Assembly (NCBI GenBank): GCA_964630265.1
Contig: CAZVRW010000105.1
Coordinates: 1 to 6,574 of the forward strand
Length of the DNA stretch: 6,574 bases
Source: CAZBWP01 sp964630265
GTDB lineage: Bacteria > Pseudomonadota > Alphaproteobacteria > Rhodospirillales > Defluviicoccaceae
Direction of reading: 5' to 3'
Shown here: positions 1-3,936 of the stretch, piece after piece
Numbering within the stretch: position 1 is the stretch's first letter
Layout of the letters: every line of letters starts with the position of its first letter
Made by a program: the position numbers and the translations under genes
Notes under the pieces: model-generated
Told to the model about the DNA's origin: nothing
The model's input: only the letters and a program-made list of their open reading frames with translations
Database searches by the model: none

Positions 1-35
1 TCGGCGCCGGCGTCGTCGCCAAGATCATCGAATAG
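1..35 (+). CDS. tuf: EF-Tu, C-terminal end only (partial)
   Basis: Only the last ten complete codons and the TAG stop (33-35) are present, reading GAGVVAKIIE. This is the usual C-terminus of bacterial elongation factor Tu, the GTPase that delivers aminoacyl-tRNA to the ribosomal A site. Reading frame and gene order agree: a tuf gene directly upstream of tRNA-Trp and secE is a common alphaproteobacterial arrangement. No T-rich terminator follows between the stop and the tRNA at 90, so transcription may run from tuf into tRNA-Trp and secE. The call rests on a very short tail plus context, but the tail is distinctive. Confidence 0.88.
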   Translation, partial: GAGVVAKIIE

Positions 36-89
36 CCAGCCGCTGAAGGAGCGCGACTGGCGCAACCGAGACAGCAACGGAGGACGAAT

Positions 90-165
90 AGGGGTATAGC
101 TCAGCTGGTAGAGCGGCGGTCTCCAAAACCGCAGGTCGCGGGTTCGAATCCTGCTGCCCCTGCCA
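90..165 (+). tRNA. trnW: tRNA-Trp (anticodon CCA)
   Basis: A complete 76-nt cloverleaf can be folded by eye. The acceptor stem pairs 90-96 with 155-161 (six Watson-Crick pairs and one G-U). The D stem is 99-102/111-114, with GG in the loop. The anticodon stem is 116-120/128-132 with loop CTCCAAA, giving anticodon CCA at 123-125. The T stem is 138-142/150-154 with loop TTCGAAT. The CCA end is encoded (163-165). The A1-U72 pair and discriminator G73 (162) match known tryptophan identity elements. secE starts only 22 nt after the tRNA, so the two are probably cotranscribed and tRNA 3' processing would create the 5' end of the secE message. Confidence 0.97.
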
Positions 166-187
166 CTCTCTCCCCCGTTAGTGACCC

Positions 188-385
188 ATGGCGCGCACAA
201 ACATCGTTCAATTTTTCCGCGAGGTGCGTCAGGAAGCCTCCAAGGTGACCTGGCCGACGCGGCGCGAGACGACCATTTCGACGGGTATGGTGTTCGTGAT
301 GGTGGTCATCTTCGCGCTCTTCTTCCTGCTCGTCGATTGGCTGCTGGCCACGGGCGTCAAGTTTTTCCTCGGCTTCGGAGCCTGA
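188..385 (+). CDS. secE: Preprotein translocase subunit SecE
   Basis: 65 residues. SecE is the small essential subunit of the SecYEG inner-membrane channel; it clamps SecY. The N-terminal amphipathic part (about 9-28, FFREVRQEASKVTWPTRRET) holds the conserved K-V-T-W-P motif of the family, followed by one hydrophobic span at about 33-56. This is the short single-span form found in most bacteria, unlike the three-span E. coli protein. The ATG at 188 is chosen because MARTNIVQFF is a normal SecE start. The 22 nt before it are pyrimidine-rich and contain no visible Shine-Dalgarno. The nusG start follows the stop after 5 nt, so the pair is cotranscribed and probably translationally linked. Confidence 0.95.
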   Translation: MARTNIVQFFREVRQEASKVTWPTRRETTISTGMVFVMVVIFALFFLLVDWLLATGVKFFLGFGA

Positions 386-390
386 CGGCG

Positions 391-921
391 ATGGCGGCCC
401 AGTGGTACGTGATCCACGTCTATTCCGGCTTCGAGCGCAAGGTCGCGCAGTCGATCGAGGAACAGGCGCGGCAATCGGGCCAGTCCGACCTGATCGAGCA
501 GGTGCTGGTGCCGATGGAAGAAGTCGTCGAGGTGCGTCGCGGCGCCAAGGTGAGCGCCGAGCGCAAGTTCTTTCCGGGCTATGTCCTGGTCAAGATGGAC
601 ATGACCGACGACACTTGGCACTTGGTGAAGAACACGCCGAAGGTCACCGGCTTCCTCGGCGGGCGCGGCCGGCCGACGCCGATCAGCGAGGCCGAAGCCA
701 CCCGCATCATGCAGCAGGTTCAGGAAGGCATCGATCGACCGAAGCCGTCGGTGGTATTCGAAATCGGTGAACAGGTCCGGGTCTGCGACGGCCCGTTCAC
801 CTCGTTCAACGGCCTCGTCGAAGAGGTCGACGAGGAACGCGCCCGGCTGAAGGTGGCGGTCTCGATTTTCGGCCGATCGACTCCGGTCGAACTGGAATAC
901 TCCCAGGTGGAGAAATTGTGA
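391..921 (+). CDS. nusG: Transcription termination/antitermination factor NusG
   Basis: 176 residues. NusG binds RNA polymerase through its N-terminal NGN domain and contacts Rho or ribosomal protein S10 through its C-terminal KOW domain, affecting pausing, Rho termination and coupling. The NGN domain spans about 1-115, opening with QWYVIHVYSGFE and containing FFPGYVLVKM at 60-69. A linker of roughly 115-122 leads to the KOW domain (about 122-176) with the motif VRVCDGPFTSFNG at 129-141. Start: the frame is open further upstream to 181, but the extra N-terminus overlaps secE and has no NusG similarity, whereas MAAQWYVIHVYSG from ATG 391 fits the family. A GGAG at 377-380, inside secE, lies 10 nt before it. 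Length is normal and no damage is seen. Confidence 0.97.
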   Translation: MAAQWYVIHVYSGFERKVAQSIEEQARQSGQSDLIEQVLVPMEEVVEVRRGAKVSAERKFFPGYVLVKMDMTDDTWHLVKNTPKVTGFLGGRGRPTPISEAEATRIMQQVQEGIDRPKPSVVFEIGEQVRVCDGPFTSFNGLVEEVDEERARLKVAVSIFGRSTPVELEYSQVEKL

Positions 922-927
922 CGGGCT

Positions 928-972
928 GCCGGCCCCGGCCGGCGTCCACTTGTATCGGCGCGGGAGGCCCGC
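928..972 (+). promoter_or_regulatory. Two GC-rich hairpins in the rplK leader
   Basis: Seen: 928-933 (GCCGGC) pairs perfectly with 938-943 (GCCGGC) around the loop CCCG, starting 6 nt after the nusG stop. A second hairpin pairs 960-964 (GCGGG) with 968-972 (CCCGC) around the loop AGG. Neither is followed by a T-run, so neither looks like an intrinsic terminator. Known: in E. coli the leader of the L11-L1 operon carries an RNA site bound by L1 that mimics its 23S rRNA site. Inferred: this 98-nt leader is where such autoregulation would act, but I could not match these hairpins to the L1 target. Hairpins of this size also arise easily in GC-rich DNA. Confidence 0.35.
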
Positions 973-973
973 C

Positions 974-1003
974 ATGGCCGCACCGCGCCCTCGGCATCCA
1001 TGA
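974..1003 (+). other. Possible 9-codon leader ORF before rplK
   Basis: ATG at 974 opens a nine-codon frame (MAAPRPRHP, then TGA at 1001-1003). It is preceded by GGGAGG at 962-967 with an ideal 6-nt spacing, a better ribosome site than those of several real genes here. That site falls inside the 960-972 hairpin. The stop lies 16 nt before the rplK start codon. There is no family similarity, and the codons are those expected of random GC-rich sequence. It could be a translated leader that affects the rplK hairpins, or chance. Confidence 0.2.
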
Positions 1004-1019
1004 CGGACTGAGGTGAGGA

Positions 1020-1448
1020 ATGGCAAAGAAGATTATCGGCTACATCAAGCTGCAGGTGCCGGCGGGGCAAGCCAACCCGTCGCCGCCCATCGGCCCGGCG
1101 TTGGGGCAACGCGGCCTGAACATCATGGAGTTCTGCAAGGCATTCAATGCCAAGACGCAGAACCTGGAGCCCGGGACGCCGATCCCATGCGTCATCACCG
1201 CCTACGGCGACCGCTCGTTCTCGTTCATCACCAAGCTGCCGCCGGTGAGCTACATGCTCAAGCAGGCGGCGGGCGCCAGCAAGGGCAGCGCGACCAACGT
1301 GCGGGCGAAGGTCGGATCGGTGACCAAGGCCCAAGTGCGCGAGATCGCCGAAACCAAGATGGCGGATCTCAACGCCAAGGACCTGGACGGTGCGATGTCG
1401 ATGGTGCGTGGCTCCGCCCGCTCCATGGGCATCGACGTGGTGGAGTAG
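1020..1448 (+). CDS. rplK: 50S ribosomal protein L11
   Basis: 142 residues, the normal length. L11 binds the GTPase-associated region of 23S rRNA (domain II) at the base of the L10-L12 stalk, helps EF-G and release factors work, and takes part in stringent-response signalling through RelA-type enzymes. The N-terminal domain (about 1-72) carries the proline-rich PSPPIGPALGQRGLNIMEFC block at 20-39, the region near the thiostrepton site. The C-terminal rRNA-binding domain (about 75-142) ends in the expected GSARSMGIDV. The start at 1020 gives the family sequence MAKKIIGYIKLQVPAGQANP and has GAGG at 1010-1013, 6 nt upstream. Only 4 nt separate the stop from rplA, so the two form a tight translational pair. 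Confidence 0.98.
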   Translation: MAKKIIGYIKLQVPAGQANPSPPIGPALGQRGLNIMEFCKAFNAKTQNLEPGTPIPCVITAYGDRSFSFITKLPPVSYMLKQAAGASKGSATNVRAKVGSVTKAQVREIAETKMADLNAKDLDGAMSMVRGSARSMGIDVVE

Positions 1449-1452
1449 CACG

Positions 1453-2148
1453 ATGGCGAAGACAGGAAAACGGCTTACCGCCGGCTACGCGTCGATCGAC
1501 CGCGAGCGCGCCTACCCGCTGGACGAAGCGATCCGCCTGATCAAGGAGAATGCCCGGGCGAAGTTCGACGAAACCGTGGAAATTGCCGTGTCGCTCGGTG
1601 TCGACCCTCGGCACGCCGATCAGATGGTGCGCGGCGTCGTCTCCCTCCCGAGTGGCACCGGCAAGAAGGTGCGCGTCGCCGTGTTCGCCAAGGGCGACAA
1701 GGCCGAGGCCGCAAAGGCCGCCGGTGCGGACATCGTCGGCGCCGAGGACTTGGCTCAACAAATCCAGGACGGACAGTTGGACTTCGACCGCTGCATCGCG
1801 ACGCCGGACATGATGGCCATCGTCGGTCGCCTCGGCAAGATCCTCGGCCCCCGCGGACTGATGCCGAATCCGAAGCTGGGCACGGTGACGCCGGACGTTG
1901 CCAAGGCGGTGCAAGACGCCAAGGGCGGGCAGATCCAGTTCCGTGTAGAAAAAGCCGGCCAAGTGCACGGCGGCATCGGCAAAGCGAGCTTCACGCCAGA
2001 CGAGCTCGCCGCCAATGTTCGCGCCTTCATCGACGCGCTGGTCAAGGCGAAGCCGAGCGGCGCCAAGGGGACCTATCTGCAGCAAGCCAGCCTGAGTTCG
2101 ACCATGGGACCAGGGTTGCGTCTCGATCTGTCGAGTGTTACACAGTAG
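1453..2148 (+). CDS. rplA: 50S ribosomal protein L1
   Basis: 231 residues, normal for bacterial L1. L1 forms the mobile stalk beside the E site, helps release deacylated tRNA, and in many bacteria represses its own operon by binding the rplK leader. Domain I is built from about 1-67 and 160-231, and domain II from about 68-159. The family signature is clear at 124-141 (VGRLGKILGPRGLMPNPK), and FRVEKAGQVHGGIGKASF follows at 163-180. The start at ATG 1453 gives MAKTGKRLTAGY; the frame is open further upstream but would overlap rplK. GGAG at 1442-1445, inside the end of rplK, is 7 nt from the start. No terminator with a T-run follows the stop. The next gene is about 450 nt away. Confidence 0.98.
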   Translation: MAKTGKRLTAGYASIDRERAYPLDEAIRLIKENARAKFDETVEIAVSLGVDPRHADQMVRGVVSLPSGTGKKVRVAVFAKGDKAEAAKAAGADIVGAEDLAQQIQDGQLDFDRCIATPDMMAIVGRLGKILGPRGLMPNPKLGTVTPDVAKAVQDAKGGQIQFRVEKAGQVHGGIGKASFTPDELAANVRAFIDALVKAKPSGAKGTYLQQASLSSTMGPGLRLDLSSVTQ

Positions 2149-2194
2149 AGGAAGGTGGTGCGGCCCTGCCGTTGCGGGGGCATCATCGTCTTGT

Positions 2195-2214
2195 TCGGAC
2201 CTTCACCGGTCCGA
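2195..2214 (+). promoter_or_regulatory. Hairpin downstream of rplA
   Basis: TCGGACC (2195-2201) pairs perfectly with GGTCCGA (2208-2214) around a 6-nt loop, 46 nt after the rplA stop. No T-run follows, so it is not a standard intrinsic terminator. GTCCGA recurs at 2218-2223 and could pair instead with TCGGAC (2195-2200), giving two competing folds. It may protect the 3' end of rplKA mRNA or belong to the rplJ leader. Confidence 0.4.
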
Positions 2215-2336
2215 CCTGTCCGAGACCGCAGGCACCGCGCACGGGGATCATCCACCGCGGCGGTTTAATCTGACCTGCGTAGACGGGGGCGAACATCTCG
2301 TTCGTGGTGCGCCCGGCCCGCGCGGCCGGCAGCGCC

Positions 2337-2436
2337 NNNNNNNNNNNNNNNNNNNNNNNNNNNNNNNNNNNNNNNNNNNNNNNNNNNNNNNNNNNNNNNN
2401 NNNNNNNNNNNNNNNNNNNNNNNNNNNNNNNNNNNN
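2337..2436. other. Assembly gap (100 N)
   Basis: Exactly 100 N bases, a common placeholder for a gap of unknown length, so distances across it are unreliable. It is an assembly artefact and carries no biological sequence. The left edge abuts a strong GC hairpin (2309-2335) and the right edge starts with another GC-rich run, which probably explains why the assembly broke here. Confidence 0.98.
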
Positions 2437-2451
2437 CGCGGGGGCTTGGCG

Positions 2452-2522
2452 CGCGTGGATCGGTTGCGGTCCACGCGACGGAACACGCGACGTGCGGCAA
2501 CCGTGCGGTTGATGCCGGTTCC
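2452..2522 (+). promoter_or_regulatory. Two adjacent stem-loops in the rplJ leader
   Basis: First stem: CGCGTGGA (2452-2459) pairs perfectly with TCCACGCG (2470-2477) around a 10-nt loop. Second, compound stem: GGAAC (2480-2484) with GTTCC (2518-2522); inside it CGGC (2495-2498) with GCCG (2514-2517); then AACC (2499-2502) with GGTT (2507-2510) around loop GTGC. The inner two helices are separated by a one-sided 3-nt bulge, GAT (2511-2513). L10 is known to recognise a bent, bulged RNA, so this is a candidate site. I do not see the tandem G-A pairs needed to call a kink-turn. Confidence 0.35.
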
Positions 2523-2544
2523 GCCGCGCGGGTGGAGGAACATG

Positions 2545-2589
2545 CCCCTCCCGTCGGTCGGAGGGGGCGCCGAATGGACAGTGCGGGAG
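2545..2589 (+). promoter_or_regulatory. rplJ ribosome binding site with a possible pairing switch
   Basis: The rplJ Shine-Dalgarno is GGGAG at 2585-2589, 7 nt before the GTG start, and it decides that start. CTCCCG at 2548-2553 is complementary to CGGGAG at 2584-2589 and would hide this site. The same CCCCTCC (2545-2551) can instead pair with GGAGGGG (2560-2566) in a local 7-bp hairpin, leaving the site free. The two pairings exclude each other. This is the layout expected of translational control by L10, but the switch itself is inferred. Confidence 0.4.
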
Positions 2590-2636
2590 AGACCTGGTGG
2601 ATCGTGCGCAGAAGGAACAGTTCGTCGAAGCGATGA
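2574..2636 (+). other. Possible 20-codon ORF overlapping the rplJ start
   Basis: ATG at 2574 opens a 20-codon frame ending in TGA at 2634-2636, in a different frame from rplJ and overlapping its first codons. GGAGGGGG at 2560-2567 lies 6 nt upstream, an excellent ribosome site that is part of the 2545-2566 hairpin. The peptide contains two adjacent tryptophans (ETWW) and a basic, serine-rich end. It resembles no family I know. Translation of it would compete with rplJ initiation. Chance is the simpler reading. Confidence 0.15.
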
Positions 2637-3148
2637 ACGATGTCTTCAAGGAGACGTCGATCGTCATCGTGTCGCACAATACCGGACTGACGGTGACCGA
2701 CCTGAACGCGTTCAGGACCGAAGTCCGCGGCATCGGCGGCGCCGTGAAGGTCACCAAGAATCGCTTGGTGAAGCGGGCCCTGGGGGGGACGAAGTTTGCG
2801 GGGTTGGCGCCGATGTTCGTCGGCCCGACGACCATCGCCTATGGTCACGATCCGGTCGCGGCGGCGAAAACGGCCGTCGCCTTCGCCAAGTCGCATCCCA
2901 AGCTGGTGCTGCTCGGCGGCGCGCTCGGGCCGATGCTGCTCACTCCGGAAGACGTTGCCGCTTTGGCCAAGATGCCGCCCATCGAGGACCTCCGGGCGAA
3001 ACTGCTCGGGGTGCTCAAGGCGCCGCTCGTCAACACCGTTGGCGTGCTCAACGCGCCGGCGCAGAAGCTGGTGGGCGTCCTGGCGGCGCCGCCACGGAAG
3101 ATGGTCGGCGTCCTCCACGCCAAGGCACAGCAGGCCGAGGCCGCATAG
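2597..3148 (+). CDS. rplJ: 50S ribosomal protein L10 with an extended L12-binding helix
   Basis: 183 residues. L10 anchors the L12 dimers to the 23S rRNA next to L11 and, with L12, represses its own mRNA. The rRNA-binding N-terminal domain (about 1-130) includes MDRAQKEQFVEAMNDVFKET, the GLTVTDLNAFR segment at 30-40 and VTKNRLVKRAL at 52-62. The C-terminal helix, which binds L12, carries four 11-residue repeats (136-179) sharing the core (L/V)GVLxA, then a short AEAA tail. E. coli L10 has 165 residues, and alphaproteobacterial forms have about 172 as I recall, so this one is longer by about one repeat. The start is GTG at 2597, giving the family sequence MDRAQK, with GGGAG 7 nt upstream; no in-frame ATG lies nearby. 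rplL follows after 75 nt. Confidence 0.97.
   Translation: MDRAQKEQFVEAMNDVFKETSIVIVSHNTGLTVTDLNAFRTEVRGIGGAVKVTKNRLVKRALGGTKFAGLAPMFVGPTTIAYGHDPVAAAKTAVAFAKSHPKLVLLGGALGPMLLTPEDVAALAKMPPIEDLRAKLLGVLKAPLVNTVGVLNAPAQKLVGVLAAPPRKMVGVLHAKAQQAEAA
3002..3133 (+). repeat. Four tandem 33-bp repeats encoding 11-residue L12-binding units
   Basis: Four consecutive 33-bp units code for L10 residues 136-146, 147-157, 158-168 and 169-179. Each has hydrophobic-G-V-L at positions 2-5 and Ala at position 7; the first three also have Pro at position 8. At the DNA level units 2 and 3 match at 21 of 33 bases, units 3 and 4 at 21 of 33, and units 1 and 2 at 19 of 33, so the duplications are old or the bases have drifted while the protein core was kept. 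In known L10 structures each L12 dimer sits on a segment of about this length. Confidence 0.85.
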
Positions 3149-3223
3149 CCGATCCTTCAATTCCCTTCTTTTGGATTCACCCCGACCGCTCAGCGGACCT
3201 ATTAGCGACAGGAGACGAAGACC

Positions 3224-3619
3224 ATGGCCGATCTTGAAAAGCTGAGTGAGGAGTTGTCCAGCCTCACCGTGCTGGAAGTTGCCGAACTGGCGAAGATGCT
3301 CGAAGACAAGTGGGGCGTGACCGCCGCGGCGGCGATGCCGATGGCGATGGCGGCGATGCCCGGCGCGGCGGCGGCCGGCGGCGAGGCGGCCGAGCCGGTC
3401 GAGGAGAAGACGGAGTTCGACGTCATCCTGGCCACCGTCGGCGAAAAGAAGATCAACGTGATCAAAGAGGTGCGGGCGATTACCGGTCTCGGCCTGAAGG
3501 AGGCCAAGGACCTGGTCGAAGGCGCACCGAAGCCGATCAAGGAGGCCGTGAAGAAGGAAGAGGCCGACGCCATCAAGAAGAAGATCGAGGAAGCCGGCGG
3601 GACCGTCGAGATCAAGTGA
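3224..3619 (+). CDS. rplL: 50S ribosomal protein L7/L12
   Basis: 131 residues. L12 is the only multi-copy ribosomal protein; its dimers hang from L10 and recruit and stimulate the GTPase factors. The N-terminal dimerisation and L10-binding domain is about 1-31 (MADLEKLSEELSSLTVLEVA). A flexible hinge of about 33-58 is rich in alanine and glycine and holds four methionines (38, 40, 42, 45). The C-terminal factor-binding domain is about 59-131, with the conserved KINVIKEVRAITGLGLKEAK at 76-95 and GGTVEIK at the end. E. coli L12 has 121 residues; the excess here is mostly in the hinge. AGGAG at 3210-3214 lies 9 nt before ATG 3224. The gene is probably cotranscribed with rplJ (75-nt spacing, no terminator). 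Confidence 0.98.
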   Translation: MADLEKLSEELSSLTVLEVAELAKMLEDKWGVTAAAAMPMAMAAMPGAAAAGGEAAEPVEEKTEFDVILATVGEKKINVIKEVRAITGLGLKEAKDLVEGAPKPIKEAVKKEEADAIKKKIEEAGGTVEIK

Positions 3620-3668
3620 CCACCGATCGTCGGGTGCGCGTCTGACGCGGCAACGCCGAAGACGCCGC

Positions 3669-3697
3669 TTGGCACGCAGCCGCGGCGCTGCTATATC
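3669..3697 (+). promoter_or_regulatory. Candidate sigma-70-type promoter for rpoB
   Basis: TTGGCA (3669-3674), a 17-nt spacer and TATATC (3692-3697) form a good match to the housekeeping promoter pattern, in a region where AT-rich hexamers are rare. Transcription would start near 3704, leaving a leader of about 230 nt before rpoB. It lies about 50 nt after the rplL stop. It would let rpoBC be made independently of rplJL. I see no convincing intrinsic terminator before it, so rplJL transcripts probably also read through. Confidence 0.5.
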
Positions 3698-3710
3698 TCG
3701 TGTTCGGTGA

Positions 3711-3755
3711 GGATCCGGCGCGGCTGCCAGGACGGTGGCCGTAATGGTCGGATCC
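3711..3755 (+). promoter_or_regulatory. Compound stem-loop near the 5' end of the rpoB leader
   Basis: GGATCCG (3711-3717) pairs perfectly with CGGATCC (3749-3755). Inside it CGGCTGCC (3721-3728) pairs with GGTGGCCG (3734-3741), including two G-T wobbles, around loop AGGAC. The structure would begin a few nucleotides after the predicted transcription start. It may stabilise the 5' end or be a regulatory target. Confidence 0.4.
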
Positions 3756-3817
3756 CCCTTCGCATCCGCCCGCATTGGCTTCACCGCGGCCGGGACAGTG
3801 GATGCCGTACCAGCGCG

Positions 3818-3855
3818 GTCCTCCCTCCGAACCCCCGAAAGTTCGGATGGAGGAC
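3818..3855 (+). promoter_or_regulatory. Long hairpin upstream of rpoB
   Basis: GTCCTCC (3818-3824) pairs with GGAGGAC (3849-3855) and TCCGAAC (3826-3832) pairs with GTTCGGA (3841-3847); the single mismatch is C3825 opposite T3848. The 8-nt loop is CCCCGAAA. This 15-position arm is the strongest inverted repeat in the window. An AT-rich patch (3863-3875) starts 8 nt later, too far and too mixed for a standard terminator. It suits an RNase III or RNase E processing site or an attenuator. Confidence 0.6.
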
Positions 3856-3883
3856 GTGTGCTGAATTTTATATTCGGGACCGC

Positions 3884-3898
3884 GTGCCGCAGCGGCAC
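3884..3898 (+). promoter_or_regulatory. Small hairpin before the rpoB ribosome binding site
   Basis: GTGCCG (3884-3889) pairs perfectly with CGGCAC (3893-3898) around a CAG loop, 28 nt before the rpoB Shine-Dalgarno (3927-3931). It leaves the ribosome site free in this fold. Its role is unknown. Confidence 0.35.
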
Positions 3899-3936
3899 CC
3901 CAATAAGCGGCCAACCCTGACGAGCGAGGAGCCTGC

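Larger units (their letters stand above)
2149..2596 (+). promoter_or_regulatory. rplA-rplJ intergenic region / rplJ leader (contains assembly gap)
   Basis: No convincing gene lies here. The visible sequence is rich in inverted repeats: 2195-2201/2208-2214, 2309-2312/2332-2335 enclosing 2313-2318/2324-2329, 2452-2459/2470-2477, the compound stem at 2480-2522, and 2545-2551/2560-2566. The position matches the leader where, in E. coli and other bacteria, the L10-L12 complex binds its own mRNA and represses rplJL. I infer the same role here, but cannot match the known L10 leader consensus by eye. I see no good promoter in the readable parts (TTTAAT at 2264-2269 lacks a -35 partner), so any rplJ promoter may lie in the missing bases. 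Confidence 0.55.
3620..3936 (+). promoter_or_regulatory. rplL-rpoB intergenic region / structured rpoB leader
   Basis: These 317 nt hold no credible gene. They contain the candidate promoter at 3669-3697, a compound stem at 3711-3755, a long hairpin at 3818-3855, an AT-rich patch at 3863-3875 and a small hairpin at 3884-3898. AGGAG at 3927-3931 lies 5 nt before the rpoB ATG. In E. coli the matching region, of similar length as I recall, holds a partial attenuator and an RNase III cleavage site that separate ribosomal protein from polymerase expression; a comparable role is inferred here. Confidence 0.6.

Noticed and set aside
36..89. Separate promoter or terminator between tuf and tRNA-Trp
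   Set aside because: I see neither a -35/-10 pair nor a hairpin with a T-run in these 54 nt; read-through from tuf is the simpler view.
181..390. Upstream N-terminal extension of nusG
   Set aside because: The frame is open but overlaps secE and lacks NusG similarity; the family N-terminus begins at MAAQWYVIH from 391.
2264..2269. TTTAAT as a -10 element of an rplJ promoter
   Set aside because: No -35-like hexamer lies 16-18 nt upstream, where the sequence is ACGGGG-like.
2446..3237. 263-codon plus-strand frame overlapping rplJ, including an ATG at 2542 after GGAGG
   Set aside because: It is out of frame with L10 throughout, the spacing to GGAGG is only 3 nt, and the product is Arg/Gly-rich with no family pattern.
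3869..3874. TATATT as a second rpoB -10 element
   Set aside because: The hexamer 17 nt upstream is GATGGA, part of the long hairpin, with no resemblance to TTGACA. It is more simply an AT-rich patch.
3818..3875. Intrinsic terminator between rplL and rpoB
   Set aside because: The hairpin is strong, but the T-rich stretch begins about 10 nt after it and is interrupted by A, so the standard pattern is not met.
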